Shown: positions 51,852 to 61,772, numbered from the stretch's first letter. The stretch is DNA of 64,000 nucleotides from Buttiauxella ferragutiae (GCF_001654915.1 NZ_LXEQ01000044.1); one strand, 5' to 3'. Made by a program: numbers and translations. Notes: generated by a model not told the origin, from the letters alone.

Positions 51852-53819
51852 ATGCCAAATGTATTAGGGCAGAACAATAGATTCATCCGCTTTGTTGGGG
51901 ATGCGGCTAATTCACTGACATTAATGAGCATTGAAGGTGAGGAACAACTCTCATCCACTTTCCGCTACCAAATCCAGTTTCGTACGGAATTAAGCAGTGC
52001 GCAGATGGGGCGTTTCCTCGGTAAAGAAGTCGCCTGTGAGATTGGGCGCAATAGCCGCAAGCGTTATGTGCATGGCGTCATCACCCATATTGTGGAAATG
52101 AATAATACCGATGGTATCAGCACGTTTGTTGGCCGCCTCGAGCCACGTATGGCTTTCTTGCGTCTGGGTCGTAATCTGGCAGTGTTCCAGAATATTACGG
52201 TGCCTGATTTAGTGTGCCAGCTGTTGCGCCAGCAGAATATCAACCAGATCGAGTTACGCCTGCGTGCAACCTATAAACCTCGTGAATATTGCATTCAATA
52301 CCGCGAGTCAGATTTTGACTTCATCAGCCGCTTGCTGGAACAAGAGGGGATTTACTACTTCTTCAGCCATACCGCGGGGCAGCACCAACTTGTGCTGGCT
52401 GACCATCCATCCTGCCACCATTCCACGGCACCGGCGCAACTGCCTTTTATGCCGCAGACGGATTTGGGGGAGGGGAACGGCATTTTAAGCTGGTCGGCGC
52501 ACTCATCACTCGCTGCTTCTTCCGTGCTGTTAAAAGGCTTCAACATGGAGCAGGCAGCCAGTATTGAAGGGGAGTCGAAGGTGGCCGACCAGGATTACGC
52601 GGTTCAGGGGGTCAGTTACGTTGATGCCAACGGTCACGACAACCGCTCTCTGCTTGAGGCGCAGGCCAGGCTTAAGATGGAGCAACTGGAAGCCGACAGT
52701 CAGCAATATCTGGCAGAGACTTCAGCTTTCTGGGTGCACTGTGGTGAAAAATTCACTCTGACTGACCATCCGTCATGCCACGGCGACTACCGTATTAAAT
52801 CGGTTCATCTGCGGGTAAGCAGCAGTATTGATGACAGCACCCCGGATTTCCATTGTCAGATTCATTTGCTGAAAGACAGCGTGTCATGGCGGCCTGAGCA
52901 CACCACGCCTCAACCTTATATTCCCGGTATTTTGACCGCCACGGTGGTTGGCCCTAAATCGGAAGAAATTCATACCGATGAATACGGGCGTATCAAAATC
53001 CAGTTCCCCTGGGATAACGAAAACAAAAAAGACGACGGCAGTTCATGCTGGGTTCGCGTGTCGCAACCCTGGGCGGGTGGCCGTTTTGGCGCGATGTTCC
53101 TGCCGCGGGTTAACAGCGAGGTGATCGTTAGTTTTGTTCATGGCAACCCGGATTATCCGCTGGTTACCGGCACGGTATTTAACGGGCAAAACAAACCGCC
53201 ACTGACGCTGCCTGATGAAAAAAATCACAGCGGATTCGTTTCCCGTAGTTCGCTTGATGGCAGCGTTGAAGAGAGCCATCAACTGCGATTCGACGATAAA
53301 AAAGGCGAAGAACGCCTGGTGATTACCTCACAAAAAGATCTGCTGTTGACGGTGAAAAATAACGTCATCACTGAAATCACCAAACAAGTCACCGAAACCA
53401 TCGGCGAAGGCCGTGCAACTGAAATTACCAAAGGCAATGAAACGTTAACCCTGAAACAGGGCGATCGTGCGTTGACGCTGGAAAAAGGCAACCACAATAC
53501 CACGCTGAAAAGTGGCGATTACGCGCTTGATATCAAAGGTAATTTAAAAGCCAGCCTCAGTGGTGGCGAACATCAAATGGATATCAGCGGCGGTGGCAGC
53601 AAGGTGAAAGCCGATAAAGCCTGTGTGATTGAATCGACGCAAAGCATCGAACTTAAAGTGGGCAGCAGCAAGATATCTATCACCCCTTCTGGCATCACAT
53701 TGAGCGCGACCACTATCAAGGTTGAAGGCAGCGGAACCGCAGAGCTGAAAGGCGCGATGGTGACAGTTAAAGGCAGCGGTATGACGCAAATTAAGGGTGG
53801 CGTGACCATGATTGGTTAA
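51852..53819 (+). CDS. vgrG: VgrG (TssI) spike protein
   Basis: 655 residues. The gp27-like part covers about 1-370 (LMSIEGEEQLSSTFRYQIQF and YCIQYRESDFDFISRLLEQE). The gp5 OB domain is seen at DEYGRIKIQFPWDNENKKDD, SCWVRVSQPWAGGRFGAMFL and GNPDYPLVTGTVFNGQNKPP (about 375-455). A beta-helical needle of repeats follows (TEITKGNETLTLKQGDRALT, then short K/G/S strands) to the end, MTQIKGGVTMIG. No extra C-terminal enzyme domain is fused. It caps the Hcp tube and holds the PAAR tip encoded two genes later. Confidence 0.95.
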   Translation: MPNVLGQNNRFIRFVGDAANSLTLMSIEGEEQLSSTFRYQIQFRTELSSAQMGRFLGKEVACEIGRNSRKRYVHGVITHIVEMNNTDGISTFVGRLEPRMAFLRLGRNLAVFQNITVPDLVCQLLRQQNINQIELRLRATYKPREYCIQYRESDFDFISRLLEQEGIYYFFSHTAGQHQLVLADHPSCHHSTAPAQLPFMPQTDLGEGNGILSWSAHSSLAASSVLLKGFNMEQAASIEGESKVADQDYAVQGVSYVDANGHDNRSLLEAQARLKMEQLEADSQQYLAETSAFWVHCGEKFTLTDHPSCHGDYRIKSVHLRVSSSIDDSTPDFHCQIHLLKDSVSWRPEHTTPQPYIPGILTATVVGPKSEEIHTDEYGRIKIQFPWDNENKKDDGSSCWVRVSQPWAGGRFGAMFLPRVNSEVIVSFVHGNPDYPLVTGTVFNGQNKPPLTLPDEKNHSGFVSRSSLDGSVEESHQLRFDDKKGEERLVITSQKDLLLTVKNNVITEITKQVTETIGEGRATEITKGNETLTLKQGDRALTLEKGNHNTTLKSGDYALDIKGNLKASLSGGEHQMDISGGGSKVKADKACVIESTQSIELKVGSSKISITPSGITLSATTIKVEGSGTAELKGAMVTVKGSGMTQIKGGVTMIG

Positions 53820-53823
53820 GGCG

Positions 53824-54339
53824 ATGATGATGAAAGAAAAATTAATGACTCCAGAAGCTTTTGCCGGTTATCGCAGTGCTGACAGTGGCTATGAAAATGC
53901 ACTCAATCTGATGGTTTCCGGCCAATGGGAAGATGCGCTTGCCAGCCTGGTACTTGATAAAACTCCAGAAAAAGTGCTCGGCTGGGTGGTGCAACAAGTC
54001 ACACAGTTGCCATTAAATCCACCGGCTCTCCAGTGTGTGGCCGACATCAATCAGTGGCTGAAAACCCACGATGAAGGGCTGCGTCGGGATATTTTCCTGC
54101 AGGCGGAAAACCTCGGTTTTGATACCCCAGTCGGTGCGGCAGGGCTGGCGCTGTTCTGGATGCAGGGCAGCATGACACCCGACGAATTTGAGGCTGTTTA
54201 TCCCGAAGCACATTTAGCCCCGTTGATGCTGCACTGCGCGCTGAAACAGTTGAGTGTCCTGCTGGCGGCAGATAACGCCCCGCTTATCGGTACACAAAAC
54301 CTGCTTGCCCAATGGCACACCGTGCAAGGGGGTCATTAA
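53824..54339 (+). CDS. DUF6931-like protein between vgrG and PAAR
   Basis: About 171 residues, helical, no signal peptide, no membrane segment. The central stretch (QCVADINQWLKTHDEGLRRD, then AENLGFDTPVGAAGLALFWM, then QGSMTPDEF) resembles DUF6931, a family I recall next to vgrG in T6SS loci. The family's function is not known to me; from position it could be an adaptor or chaperone that loads VgrG or PAAR (inference). The start lies at one of three tandem ATGs at 53824, 53827 or 53830; AAGG sits just upstream. It is co-translated with the PAAR gene, whose ATG overlaps this stop. Confidence 0.7.
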   Translation: MMMKEKLMTPEAFAGYRSADSGYENALNLMVSGQWEDALASLVLDKTPEKVLGWVVQQVTQLPLNPPALQCVADINQWLKTHDEGLRRDIFLQAENLGFDTPVGAAGLALFWMQGSMTPDEFEAVYPEAHLAPLMLHCALKQLSVLLAADNAPLIGTQNLLAQWHTVQGGH

Positions 54340-54638
54340 TGGGCCAGCCCGCTGCACGAGTCGGTGACATGCACGTTTGCCCGATGGTCACCCCCGGTTT
54401 GCCGCCCATCCCCCACGTCGGTGGGCCAATCACCACTCCGGGCTCTCCGACGGTGCTGATTGGCGGGGTTCCTGCCGCAACAGTCGGTTCAATGGCGGTG
54501 TGCGTCGGGCCTCCTGATTCAGTGGTTAAAGGCAGCACCAAAGTGCTGATTGGTGGCAAGCCAGCCGCACGGATGGGAGACAGCACGGCTCACGGCGGCA
54601 CTATCGTTGTTGGCTGCCCAACAGTTTTGATTTCTTAG
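54339..54638 (+). CDS. PAAR-repeat spike tip protein
   Basis: 99 residues made of PAAR repeats only: PAARVGDMHVCPMVTPGLPP, then GGPITTPGSPTVLIGGVPAA, then KGSTKVLIGGKPAARMGDST and GGTIVVGCPTVLIS. The histidines and cysteines (DMHVCP, AHGG, VGCP) are the zinc ligands of the tip. It sharpens the VgrG spike. No fused toxin domain is present. The ATG overlaps the preceding stop by one base. Confidence 0.92.
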   Translation: MGQPAARVGDMHVCPMVTPGLPPIPHVGGPITTPGSPTVLIGGVPAATVGSMAVCVGPPDSVVKGSTKVLIGGKPAARMGDSTAHGGTIVVGCPTVLIS

Positions 54639-54649
54639 AGTGTGATGCA

Positions 54650-55705
54650 ATGAAAACAAATTTTGATGAACTGTTGGTGCCGATCGGTGAAGAGCAACCC
54701 GCTGGTCGCAACGTTGAATATCAACAAATTTATGACGATATTCGCCAGGCGCGCGAAAGCGATCCTGATTATTTGCCGCAGGGTGAATGGGCAACCGAAT
54801 TACGCAAGGCCGACTGGCTCAAAGTTATCCGTCTGAGCCGCGAAGTCTTGAAAAAGGAGAGTAAAGATCTCCAGGTCGCCTGCTGGTTTGTTGAGGGTTT
54901 AACTCAGCAAAACGGCCTGGCGGGTTTACTGGAGGGAACGCAGTTTCTGGCAGCGTTTCTCGAACGCTATTGGCAAACCGCCTGGCCTGAGCTGGATGAA
55001 GACGGTGCGGTTATTCGCCACAGCATTCTGAATCGTCTGGATCGCCAACTGGCGCTGATGTTGAACAGTTATCCGTTACTCGGGCAGCCAGAAAGCTCGC
55101 TGGACCACTGGCAAAAAGTGCTCCTTCAGGAACATCAATCCACCATGGCCCGCAGCCGTACTGATTCAGACAGTGACTTCTCGATGGAGACATTTAATCG
55201 TTGGGCACTCTCGCTTGTACCACAAAAAATTGTAACGCAGAGCGAAACACTTGAGCAGCTCATCGAAATGCTCAATCACCTGGAAGCGACCTACGACGAG
55301 GTCAACCCGCAGGCAGATTCATCTGCGCTGGGGCAAACGCGTAGCGTGATTGCCGAGATGCAGGACTTTATGAAACGGCTGTTTGACCGTGCGGCACCCG
55401 CTTATGACGACATCATGTCGCTCAATGTATTAGCGCCACAAGAAGCCGATTTATCTGCTGAGTCCGCCATGTTTGCTGGCAGGACGCAAAAGCAGGAGAT
55501 GTCGCGAGATTTAGCCATCAGCCAAATGCTGACAATTGCGCATTTTTTCCGTCAGACAGAACCCTCCAGCCCGGTCCCTTTTTTGATGGAGCGTGCGGCG
55601 CGTTGGGCGGGAATGACACTGACCGAATGGCTTGATGAAATGCTGGAAGACAAGAGCTGTATGCGCGACATCAACAAAGTACTAAAAGGGCAAGAAACAG
55701 AATGA
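54650..55705 (+). CDS. tssA: T6SS protein TssA (ImpA-N domain)
   Basis: 351 residues. The ImpA_N domain covers about residues 1-120: LLVPIGEEQPAGRNVEYQQI, then GEWATELRKADWLKVIRLSR and VACWFVEGLTQQNGLAGLLE. The C-terminal region has ISQMLTIAHFFRQTEPSSPV and RAARWAGMTLTEWLDEMLED, the short-TssA type end. TssA guides assembly of baseplate, tube and sheath; the short class is usually placed at the baseplate. It overlaps tssJ by 4 bases. Confidence 0.92.
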   Translation: MKTNFDELLVPIGEEQPAGRNVEYQQIYDDIRQARESDPDYLPQGEWATELRKADWLKVIRLSREVLKKESKDLQVACWFVEGLTQQNGLAGLLEGTQFLAAFLERYWQTAWPELDEDGAVIRHSILNRLDRQLALMLNSYPLLGQPESSLDHWQKVLLQEHQSTMARSRTDSDSDFSMETFNRWALSLVPQKIVTQSETLEQLIEMLNHLEATYDEVNPQADSSALGQTRSVIAEMQDFMKRLFDRAAPAYDDIMSLNVLAPQEADLSAESAMFAGRTQKQEMSRDLAISQMLTIAHFFRQTEPSSPVPFLMERAARWAGMTLTEWLDEMLEDKSCMRDINKVLKGQETE

Positions 55706-56316
55706 AAGGTCAAATCAGCTTCGTGGGTCTGTTACTCAGCATGCTTATGCTTGCGGGGTGTAGCACGGGCGACCAGGAAGCGCGTCAGCAGTCTATTGAC
55801 AAGGTATCCGCTCCGTTTGCCAGCGGTGCCATTACCCTGAACCTGCGTGCAGAGCCGGGGCTAAACAGCGTCAATGAGCTGCCGAATAGTTGTACGGTTT
55901 TGCTGTTACAGACCAAAGATAAACCGGCGCTGGATAAGCTATTGAATAATCCAACGCTGCTTAAAAGCCTGTTTGCCGGAGCGGGCAACGAAGGGGATGT
56001 ATTACAGCTTGATCGCTATGTCGTGATGCCTGGACAAAGCAATATTCTGCATATTGATCGTGCACAGAATACGCGCAACCTGGCGCTGGTTGCCGGGTAT
56101 TACCCGTTCCCGACTAAACAACACATGTTTACGGCAGAAATCCCGGTCAGCACGCACAGCACCGGCTGGTGGTCGCCCGTGTGGCAATCGGCACTTTCAC
56201 CCGTCACATTTTCCGTCACGCTGGGCAGTGAAAGTATTGTCAGTGCCGGCGAACCCAATGAGACGGAAAACATCGCCCAGAACACCGCGCCCGTTGCCGT
56301 CGAGGAAAAAGGGTAA
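55702..56316 (+). CDS. tssJ: T6SS outer-membrane lipoprotein TssJ
   Basis: 204 residues. Lipoprotein signal with the lipobox LAGC (cysteine at about residue 20). The transthyretin-like core is seen in ITLNLRAEPGLNSVNELPNS and CTVLLLQTKDKPALDKLLNN, followed by the L1-2 loop and LALVAGYYPFPTKQHMFTAE. It anchors the TssJLM membrane complex in the outer membrane by binding the C-terminal domain of TssM. Longer than many TssJ proteins because of a polar tail. Overlaps tssK by one base. Confidence 0.92.
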   Translation: MKGQISFVGLLLSMLMLAGCSTGDQEARQQSIDKVSAPFASGAITLNLRAEPGLNSVNELPNSCTVLLLQTKDKPALDKLLNNPTLLKSLFAGAGNEGDVLQLDRYVVMPGQSNILHIDRAQNTRNLALVAGYYPFPTKQHMFTAEIPVSTHSTGWWSPVWQSALSPVTFSVTLGSESIVSAGEPNETENIAQNTAPVAVEEKG

Positions 56317-57710
56317 TGTACAGCGAACAACAACAAATTTACTGGCACTCCGGGTTATATCTTCAACCGCAGCATTTTCAATCGCTTGATTTGCACCATG
56401 AGTGGCAGCTTGCCCAGCGCTTACAGCTCGCGCAACCTTATAACCATGGGTTGATTGAAGTCGAAATCAATAAAGCGGCGCTGGACGATTATGTGGTCAG
56501 TGTCGATCACATCCGCTTTATCATGCCTGGCGGGACATTCTTATCGATGCCAGGAAACTGCCAAATTGAAAAACGAAACTTCCGCGATATCTGGAAGCAA
56601 CGCGACCAGGCGCTGCCCATCTGGCTGGCATTGCGTCGTTTTGATCCGCAGCACAGCAACGTCACGACGCTGGGAAAAGAGCACGATCGTGCGGTCACCC
56701 GTTGGGTGAATACCGGGGAAGATCGGGTGATGAAAGATGTCTATGATCATGCGCCAGACGCTACAGTCGCGCGCTTGTGTTACAACGTGCGCCTGCTTTC
56801 AGATGCTGAAAAAGCCGATGCCGTAGATTGCGAATGCATTCCATTAACTCGCTTACGTTATCTCAATGACCGGGTCACGTTAGATGAGGCGTTTTCCCCG
56901 CCATCGGTGACGCTCTTTGGCTCCCAAAGCCTAGAGAAACTTATCGAAGCCATCTATTTTGAGCTGAGCGCCAGAGCCAGAAAACTGGAGGAATATAAAC
57001 GTTCCGAACGTCTGGTGAACGATGCTGAACGTGGCGACCAGGTGACGCAGCTGCTGGCGATGCGCTCTCTTAATCGTGTCTTGCCGATGCTGAAAAACTA
57101 TTGCCAGGCACGGCAGGTTCACCCCTGGACGGTTTACAACCTGCTCTGCCTGCTGATTGGCGAGCTTTCGTCCTTTAGCGACAGTTGTTCTTTTGACGGG
57201 CAGTGGCGAGACAGCGAAAGCAAGCTGCTGGATTATAACCATAATAGGTTGCTGGATTGCTTTGAAAGCGCACGCAGGACATTGATTTCCCTGCTGAACA
57301 GCCTGATTCTTGAGGACAACACGTATGTCACGCTTGAGAAAGATTCTCAGGGCGTTTTCAGCGGTGAGTTCAAAAGCCTCGAGTTTAAACAAAGCGAAAC
57401 GGCGCTGTTATTGCTGCGTTCTGCCAGCATCCCGATGGAAAACCGCCAGATAAAAAACCAGGGCGGTATCAAGCTGGCACCGCCGCAAATGATCGAAATG
57501 TTAATCCAGCATGCTTTGCCGGGGATTCCGGTGAGTGCCTGCCGCCAACCTCCGCGAGGCGTGCCGAACCGTAGTGACTCTCACTATTTTGTTATCGAAC
57601 AGGATAGCGACCTGTGGAGCAAGGTTATCAAAGGAAAAGGTATTTCCTGTTACTGGCCTGATATGCCGGACGATTTGCAGGTTCAAATTATTTTTGTGGT
57701 GCCATCATGA
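56316..57710 (+). CDS. tssK: T6SS baseplate adaptor TssK
   Basis: 464 residues. IYWHSGLYLQPQHFQSLDLH is the diagnostic N-terminus, with GLIEVEINKAALDDYVVSVD and FIMPGGTFLSMPG following. The last third has IMLLRS-like ALLLLRSASIPMENRQIKNQ and the shaft/neck region PPQMIEMLIQHALPGIPV. It links the baseplate wedges to the TssL/TssM cytoplasmic domains. Overlaps tssL by four bases. Confidence 0.95.
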   Translation: MYSEQQQIYWHSGLYLQPQHFQSLDLHHEWQLAQRLQLAQPYNHGLIEVEINKAALDDYVVSVDHIRFIMPGGTFLSMPGNCQIEKRNFRDIWKQRDQALPIWLALRRFDPQHSNVTTLGKEHDRAVTRWVNTGEDRVMKDVYDHAPDATVARLCYNVRLLSDAEKADAVDCECIPLTRLRYLNDRVTLDEAFSPPSVTLFGSQSLEKLIEAIYFELSARARKLEEYKRSERLVNDAERGDQVTQLLAMRSLNRVLPMLKNYCQARQVHPWTVYNLLCLLIGELSSFSDSCSFDGQWRDSESKLLDYNHNRLLDCFESARRTLISLLNSLILEDNTYVTLEKDSQGVFSGEFKSLEFKQSETALLLLRSASIPMENRQIKNQGGIKLAPPQMIEMLIQHALPGIPVSACRQPPRGVPNRSDSHYFVIEQDSDLWSKVIKGKGISCYWPDMPDDLQVQIIFVVPS

Positions 57711-58333
57711 TGAGTTTATTGAATTGTTATTTACCTTTATTCCGTCTGGTGACCACGTTATTGACTCAACCTCAATTACATGAGGATTACGCGGTTTTTC
57801 GCAGTCAGTGTATAGAGTTATTAGAGCAAGCATTATGTGAATCTGAATTGCACCATGAGCAACAAGAATGTGAAGATGCTTATTTTGCGGTGGTGCTTTA
57901 TTTAGATGAACGGGTGTTATGTTCGACCATTCCCTGGGTTAAGGAGTGGCGCGCAGCATTACTGCAAAAACACTACTTCAATATTTCTGTTGGTGGCGAA
58001 GAGTTTTTCACCCGCCTTGATAGCCTCGATAAAACCAATACGCCATTAAGAATGGTGTTTCTGTTTTGTTTATTGATGGGCTTTCACGGGAAATATACCC
58101 AACACGATGCCCAGTTATTACAACAACGTATTGATAGTGAAAGAGAGTGCTTACCCGAAGCCTGGCGACAGTGGCCAAACGAGGCAAACCTGGTTGAACC
58201 TGGCTCAGGAACCCTTAGCGGAAACCAACAAACGCGTAAAAAATTGCGGCAACGTAAAGGGTTGCTGTTGTCATTACCGTTATTTATCTATGCCCTTATG
58301 TTAGCTATTGGTTCAGGTTTTTTTACCGGGTAA
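57707..58333 (+). CDS. tssL: T6SS membrane protein TssL (DotU type)
   Basis: 208 residues. The cytoplasmic hook-like helical domain includes LNCYLPLFRLVTTLLTQPQL, YFAVVLYLDERVLCSTIPWV and FFTRLDSLDKTNTPLRMVF with the LMGFHGKY motif. A single C-terminal membrane helix (GLLLSLPLFIYALMLAIGSG) ends the protein. There is no OmpA-like peptidoglycan-binding domain, so peptidoglycan anchoring would need another protein. Two ATGs (57707, 57710) are possible. Confidence 0.92.
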   Translation: MMSLLNCYLPLFRLVTTLLTQPQLHEDYAVFRSQCIELLEQALCESELHHEQQECEDAYFAVVLYLDERVLCSTIPWVKEWRAALLQKHYFNISVGGEEFFTRLDSLDKTNTPLRMVFLFCLLMGFHGKYTQHDAQLLQQRIDSERECLPEAWRQWPNEANLVEPGSGTLSGNQQTRKKLRQRKGLLLSLPLFIYALMLAIGSGFFTG

Positions 58334-58337
58334 TAAA

Positions 58338-61300
58338 ATGTTTAAAAAACTGATTGAATTTTTTGCATGGGCAATATTGCTGTGCTTGCTATTTGTTTTT
58401 TGTTTGTGCATTGCGGTGATTAGCGAACGCTCTTTTACCGCGGCGGTTATTCTGTGGTTTGCATTAATTATTGCTGTTTTAGTGGTTCGTTTAATCTGGT
58501 GTTCGCTGCGCGGGATCGCTCAGAGCAAATATGTTCTTTATTTGAAACAGCGCTTAACGCTGACCCGAATGGAACATGTTCTGTTTGAACACTGGAAAGC
58601 GGGTGAGTCGGTGATTAAACGCATCAAAAGGCGTAAACAGCACCTACCCTGGTTTATCTTAACGGGTAAACGCAGCGGTAAAACCATGCTGATGGCGAGT
58701 GCCGGTCTGCCCCTTTTTTCAAACGAGCCTGAAAGTGCGCTGGTGGTGCCGACGCGCACCCTGCGCTGGTGGTTTTTCCACTCCTCCGGTTTCCTTGACC
58801 TTTCGAGCCATTTCCTCAGTAAAACGCCTGCTTTTGAACGCGGCTGGCTCAATCTGGTTAACTGGTGCCAACGCGTACCTTCTCCGGCGGGCATTGTGGT
58901 GTGCGTATCCATCGCGGATTTACGGGGAAAAGAGGCGGCAGATTTACATCTCAATGCCCGTCTTGTTCGAACGCAAATCGAGCCATTGATTAAAAAACTC
59001 AAGCGCCGTTTGCCGGTCTACCTTTTTGTCACCTGTTGCGATCAAATCGCTGGTTTTAGCCAGTGGGCAAGCAAACTTTCACCTGCTCAGCGTCAGCAGG
59101 CGTTGGGCTATTACTGGCTGACTTCGCCGGTTGTTGATGGTAAAGACCCCGCTTTGCTTGACCCGCTCTTTACCTGCGTGAAAGACGGGCTGGATAAAGT
59201 CCGGGTCAGCATGTTGTCTGGCGGTGATCCCGATAATGACACTCTCGCATTGCTGGATTTCCCGGAACAACTGATGCAGTTGCAGCCTGCTTTGCAGCGT
59301 TATCTGGCGGCATTATGTGAACCCGACGCTTACTTCGAACCTGCACAATTAGGTGGGATTTGGTTCAGCGCCACCGAACCGGTAAGTAAAAATAGCGCCG
59401 CACGCAAAGCGCTATTTACCCATAATCTGATCAGCCACTTGCTGCCAACGCTTAGCCGCCAGCGGGAAATCGCGCCGATCGGGTTTAGCCGCCGTTATTT
59501 TCAACGCTGGGGAGTCATGACCTTTAGTGTGCTGGCGTCGCTCTACCTGGCCTGGAGTGGGGCGAGCAGCTACGGCCTGGGGGCCGGGAATCTTCAGGAT
59601 ATGACGCCTGAGCAGCAGGTTCAGCAACTGAAAGGTATTGAGAGCTGGAACGAATCACCGTTGCAGCATCTGCTATTCGTGCCGTTGCTTAATCAGCGGC
59701 ACCACCAGCTGGAAGAAACGATTCTGGCGGCCACTCCGCGCAGCACGGTCAACATGCAGGCGGCTGAACAACGCTATCAGCAATTGTTTGCTGAAGCTCT
59801 GCCGCAGGGGAAACGCGAGTTAGTCCTGAACCTGGCCAGCGCCATTATGACCAAACAGGCAATGCTCGATGGGCAGTCACTTGCCGAACTGGAAAAACAC
59901 CCTCCCGTGTCTCCTTTGTTGAGCCTGACCGGTGCGGACTCTTCGTTACCTCTGGCCTATGACATCGCGCTACAGCGTGAGTTGTTACAGCAACCCGGCG
60001 GCGCGGAACAACTGAATTCCTTACGCAAACTGTTGGGGCAACTGGTCAACAGTGATACTTCCTGGAGATGGCTGATAGCCCCTTCCCAGGCACTGACGCC
60101 GGTTAACCTGGTAGATTTCCTGCCCTGGGCACAAAACAATGTGCAGCTCGATGGCCTGTGGACGGTACAAGGATCGGTGCAAATCCAGCACTGGCTGGAT
60201 ACAGTCCGGCAAGCGGCGGGTAAAAATGTCAGCATGCCGGTACTGGTAGCCTTTGAACAAAACTGGAACACACTGCGCCAGAACCAATGGATGACCCTGA
60301 TACTGGCGATGAGCAACCAGCCCGCACCGGTGCTAAATGGGGCTCAGTGGCAATCTACCCTGGTGTCAATCGACCAGGGCAATAGCCCGTCAATGGCATT
60401 TGCCCACTATGCCACGGAACAACTTGCCGATATTCCCGGCCAGGATGCCAGCCGCTGGCTGCGGGAACTGCGTCTGTTAGAAAAACTGCAACAGACTCCG
60501 CTAAACGGCTCAGTGATGAACAGCGCCGGCCGCCTGGAAAAAGCGTTCTTACAGAAAGTGGCGAGTGTTATCAAGCTGGACAACAAAACGCTGAATAGCG
60601 CGGTGAGCGACCTCAATATTAAAAATTGGCTGGCCTGGAAAGGGAGCCTGCGCGCTGCCGTTTCTGATGCGTTTGTCACGCCAGTAAAAAGTGAGCGACT
60701 CACCCGTGGTTTATTCCTGAGTGGGGAAAATGCTGCGGCTAATCCTTTGCAGCAACTGGACACCCGCTTTGCCACGCTGCGCAAAAGTGTTTCCGCAGAA
60801 CAAGATGACTTCGCGCTCAATGCCGTCTGGGCTTTATATAAAACCGATGCTCACTGGCTGGTGGCGCATGCCATGCAGCGATCGGGCTGTTGGCTTCAGG
60901 ATCAATGGCAAAGCCGGGTGCTGTGGCCGATGGAAAAAAATGCCGCACGTCTGGATTACAAAGAACAGCAAGAATTGAGCGGGCAATATCTCGCTGATTT
61001 TATTCGCGGGCCAGCAAAAAGTGTTCTTGTAGTGGGGGACAACGGGCCAGCGGCGGGGCAGTTTGATGGCCTGACAACCGGCCTGACGCCCGAGTTTTTG
61101 CGGATGGTTAACCACGTTCTGCGCCCGGATGATGTGCTGGCCATGCCAGAACGTGACAGCACGCGCAATGATGATGTGCTGGCATCCCTGAAAGAACAGC
61201 AGAGCAAACTTGAAACTCAGATAGCGGCGCTGGAAGCAAAATCCATCGAGATCACGCTAAAAAGCCAGCCTGCGACCATTCCTGGTGGTGCACGTCTGAT

Positions 61301-61772
61301 GCCAACCGGCACGCGTGTGACGCTGTTTTGTGATGAACAACGCTGGACTCTCAGCAGCATGAACTTCAGCGAACAGGCACCTTTCCGCTGGCGTCCTGGC
61401 CACTGTAGCCGCATCACGCTGGTGGTGAACTTCCCTGGTTTTGACCTGACGTACGAGTACTTTGGCGATTCGGCCTGGACTGACTTCCTTGAAGACATGT
61501 CCGACGGACAGCATCGCTATCTTGCCAGCGACTTCCCTGAAGATGCGGCGCAACTCGACGCCATGGGCATCAAAGAAGTTCTGGTGCGCTACCAGACGGG
61601 GCCGCAAGACAAGGTTCGGGAAACCTGGCAGCAATGGCAGGCGCTCAACCAGTCACTAAACGACAATGCCGATGCACAACTTGCGTTGCAGGACAAAAAA
61701 GCGCAGCAGCGCTCAGCGGTGCCAAATAATCATTTCTCTCAATTGCCCGCCCGCATTGCTCAATGCCAGTGA
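58338..61772 (+). CDS. tssM: T6SS inner-membrane protein TssM (IcmF)
   Basis: 1144 residues. Two N-terminal helices (about 8-28 and 34-52), then a cytoplasmic NTPase-like domain with WFILTGKRSGKTMLMASAGL (about 105-124), a third helix near residues 390-408 (WGVMTFSVLASLYLAWSGAS) and a large periplasmic part ending in FRWRPGHCSRITLVVNFPGF, the TssJ-binding region. The Walker A box is degenerate: the first glycine of GxxxxGKT is replaced by threonine (TGKRSGKT). Start at the ATG at 58338; an upstream in-frame GTG lies inside tssL. It spans the inner membrane and reaches TssJ. Confidence 0.94.
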   Translation: MFKKLIEFFAWAILLCLLFVFCLCIAVISERSFTAAVILWFALIIAVLVVRLIWCSLRGIAQSKYVLYLKQRLTLTRMEHVLFEHWKAGESVIKRIKRRKQHLPWFILTGKRSGKTMLMASAGLPLFSNEPESALVVPTRTLRWWFFHSSGFLDLSSHFLSKTPAFERGWLNLVNWCQRVPSPAGIVVCVSIADLRGKEAADLHLNARLVRTQIEPLIKKLKRRLPVYLFVTCCDQIAGFSQWASKLSPAQRQQALGYYWLTSPVVDGKDPALLDPLFTCVKDGLDKVRVSMLSGGDPDNDTLALLDFPEQLMQLQPALQRYLAALCEPDAYFEPAQLGGIWFSATEPVSKNSAARKALFTHNLISHLLPTLSRQREIAPIGFSRRYFQRWGVMTFSVLASLYLAWSGASSYGLGAGNLQDMTPEQQVQQLKGIESWNESPLQHLLFVPLLNQRHHQLEETILAATPRSTVNMQAAEQRYQQLFAEALPQGKRELVLNLASAIMTKQAMLDGQSLAELEKHPPVSPLLSLTGADSSLPLAYDIALQRELLQQPGGAEQLNSLRKLLGQLVNSDTSWRWLIAPSQALTPVNLVDFLPWAQNNVQLDGLWTVQGSVQIQHWLDTVRQAAGKNVSMPVLVAFEQNWNTLRQNQWMTLILAMSNQPAPVLNGAQWQSTLVSIDQGNSPSMAFAHYATEQLADIPGQDASRWLRELRLLEKLQQTPLNGSVMNSAGRLEKAFLQKVASVIKLDNKTLNSAVSDLNIKNWLAWKGSLRAAVSDAFVTPVKSERLTRGLFLSGENAAANPLQQLDTRFATLRKSVSAEQDDFALNAVWALYKTDAHWLVAHAMQRSGCWLQDQWQSRVLWPMEKNAARLDYKEQQELSGQYLADFIRGPAKSVLVVGDNGPAAGQFDGLTTGLTPEFLRMVNHVLRPDDVLAMPERDSTRNDDVLASLKEQQSKLETQIAALEAKSIEITLKSQPATIPGGARLMPTGTRVTLFCDEQRWTLSSMNFSEQAPFRWRPGHCSRITLVVNFPGFDLTYEYFGDSAWTDFLEDMSDGQHRYLASDFPEDAAQLDAMGIKEVLVRYQTGPQDKVRETWQQWQALNQSLNDNADAQLALQDKKAQQRSAVPNNHFSQLPARIAQCQ

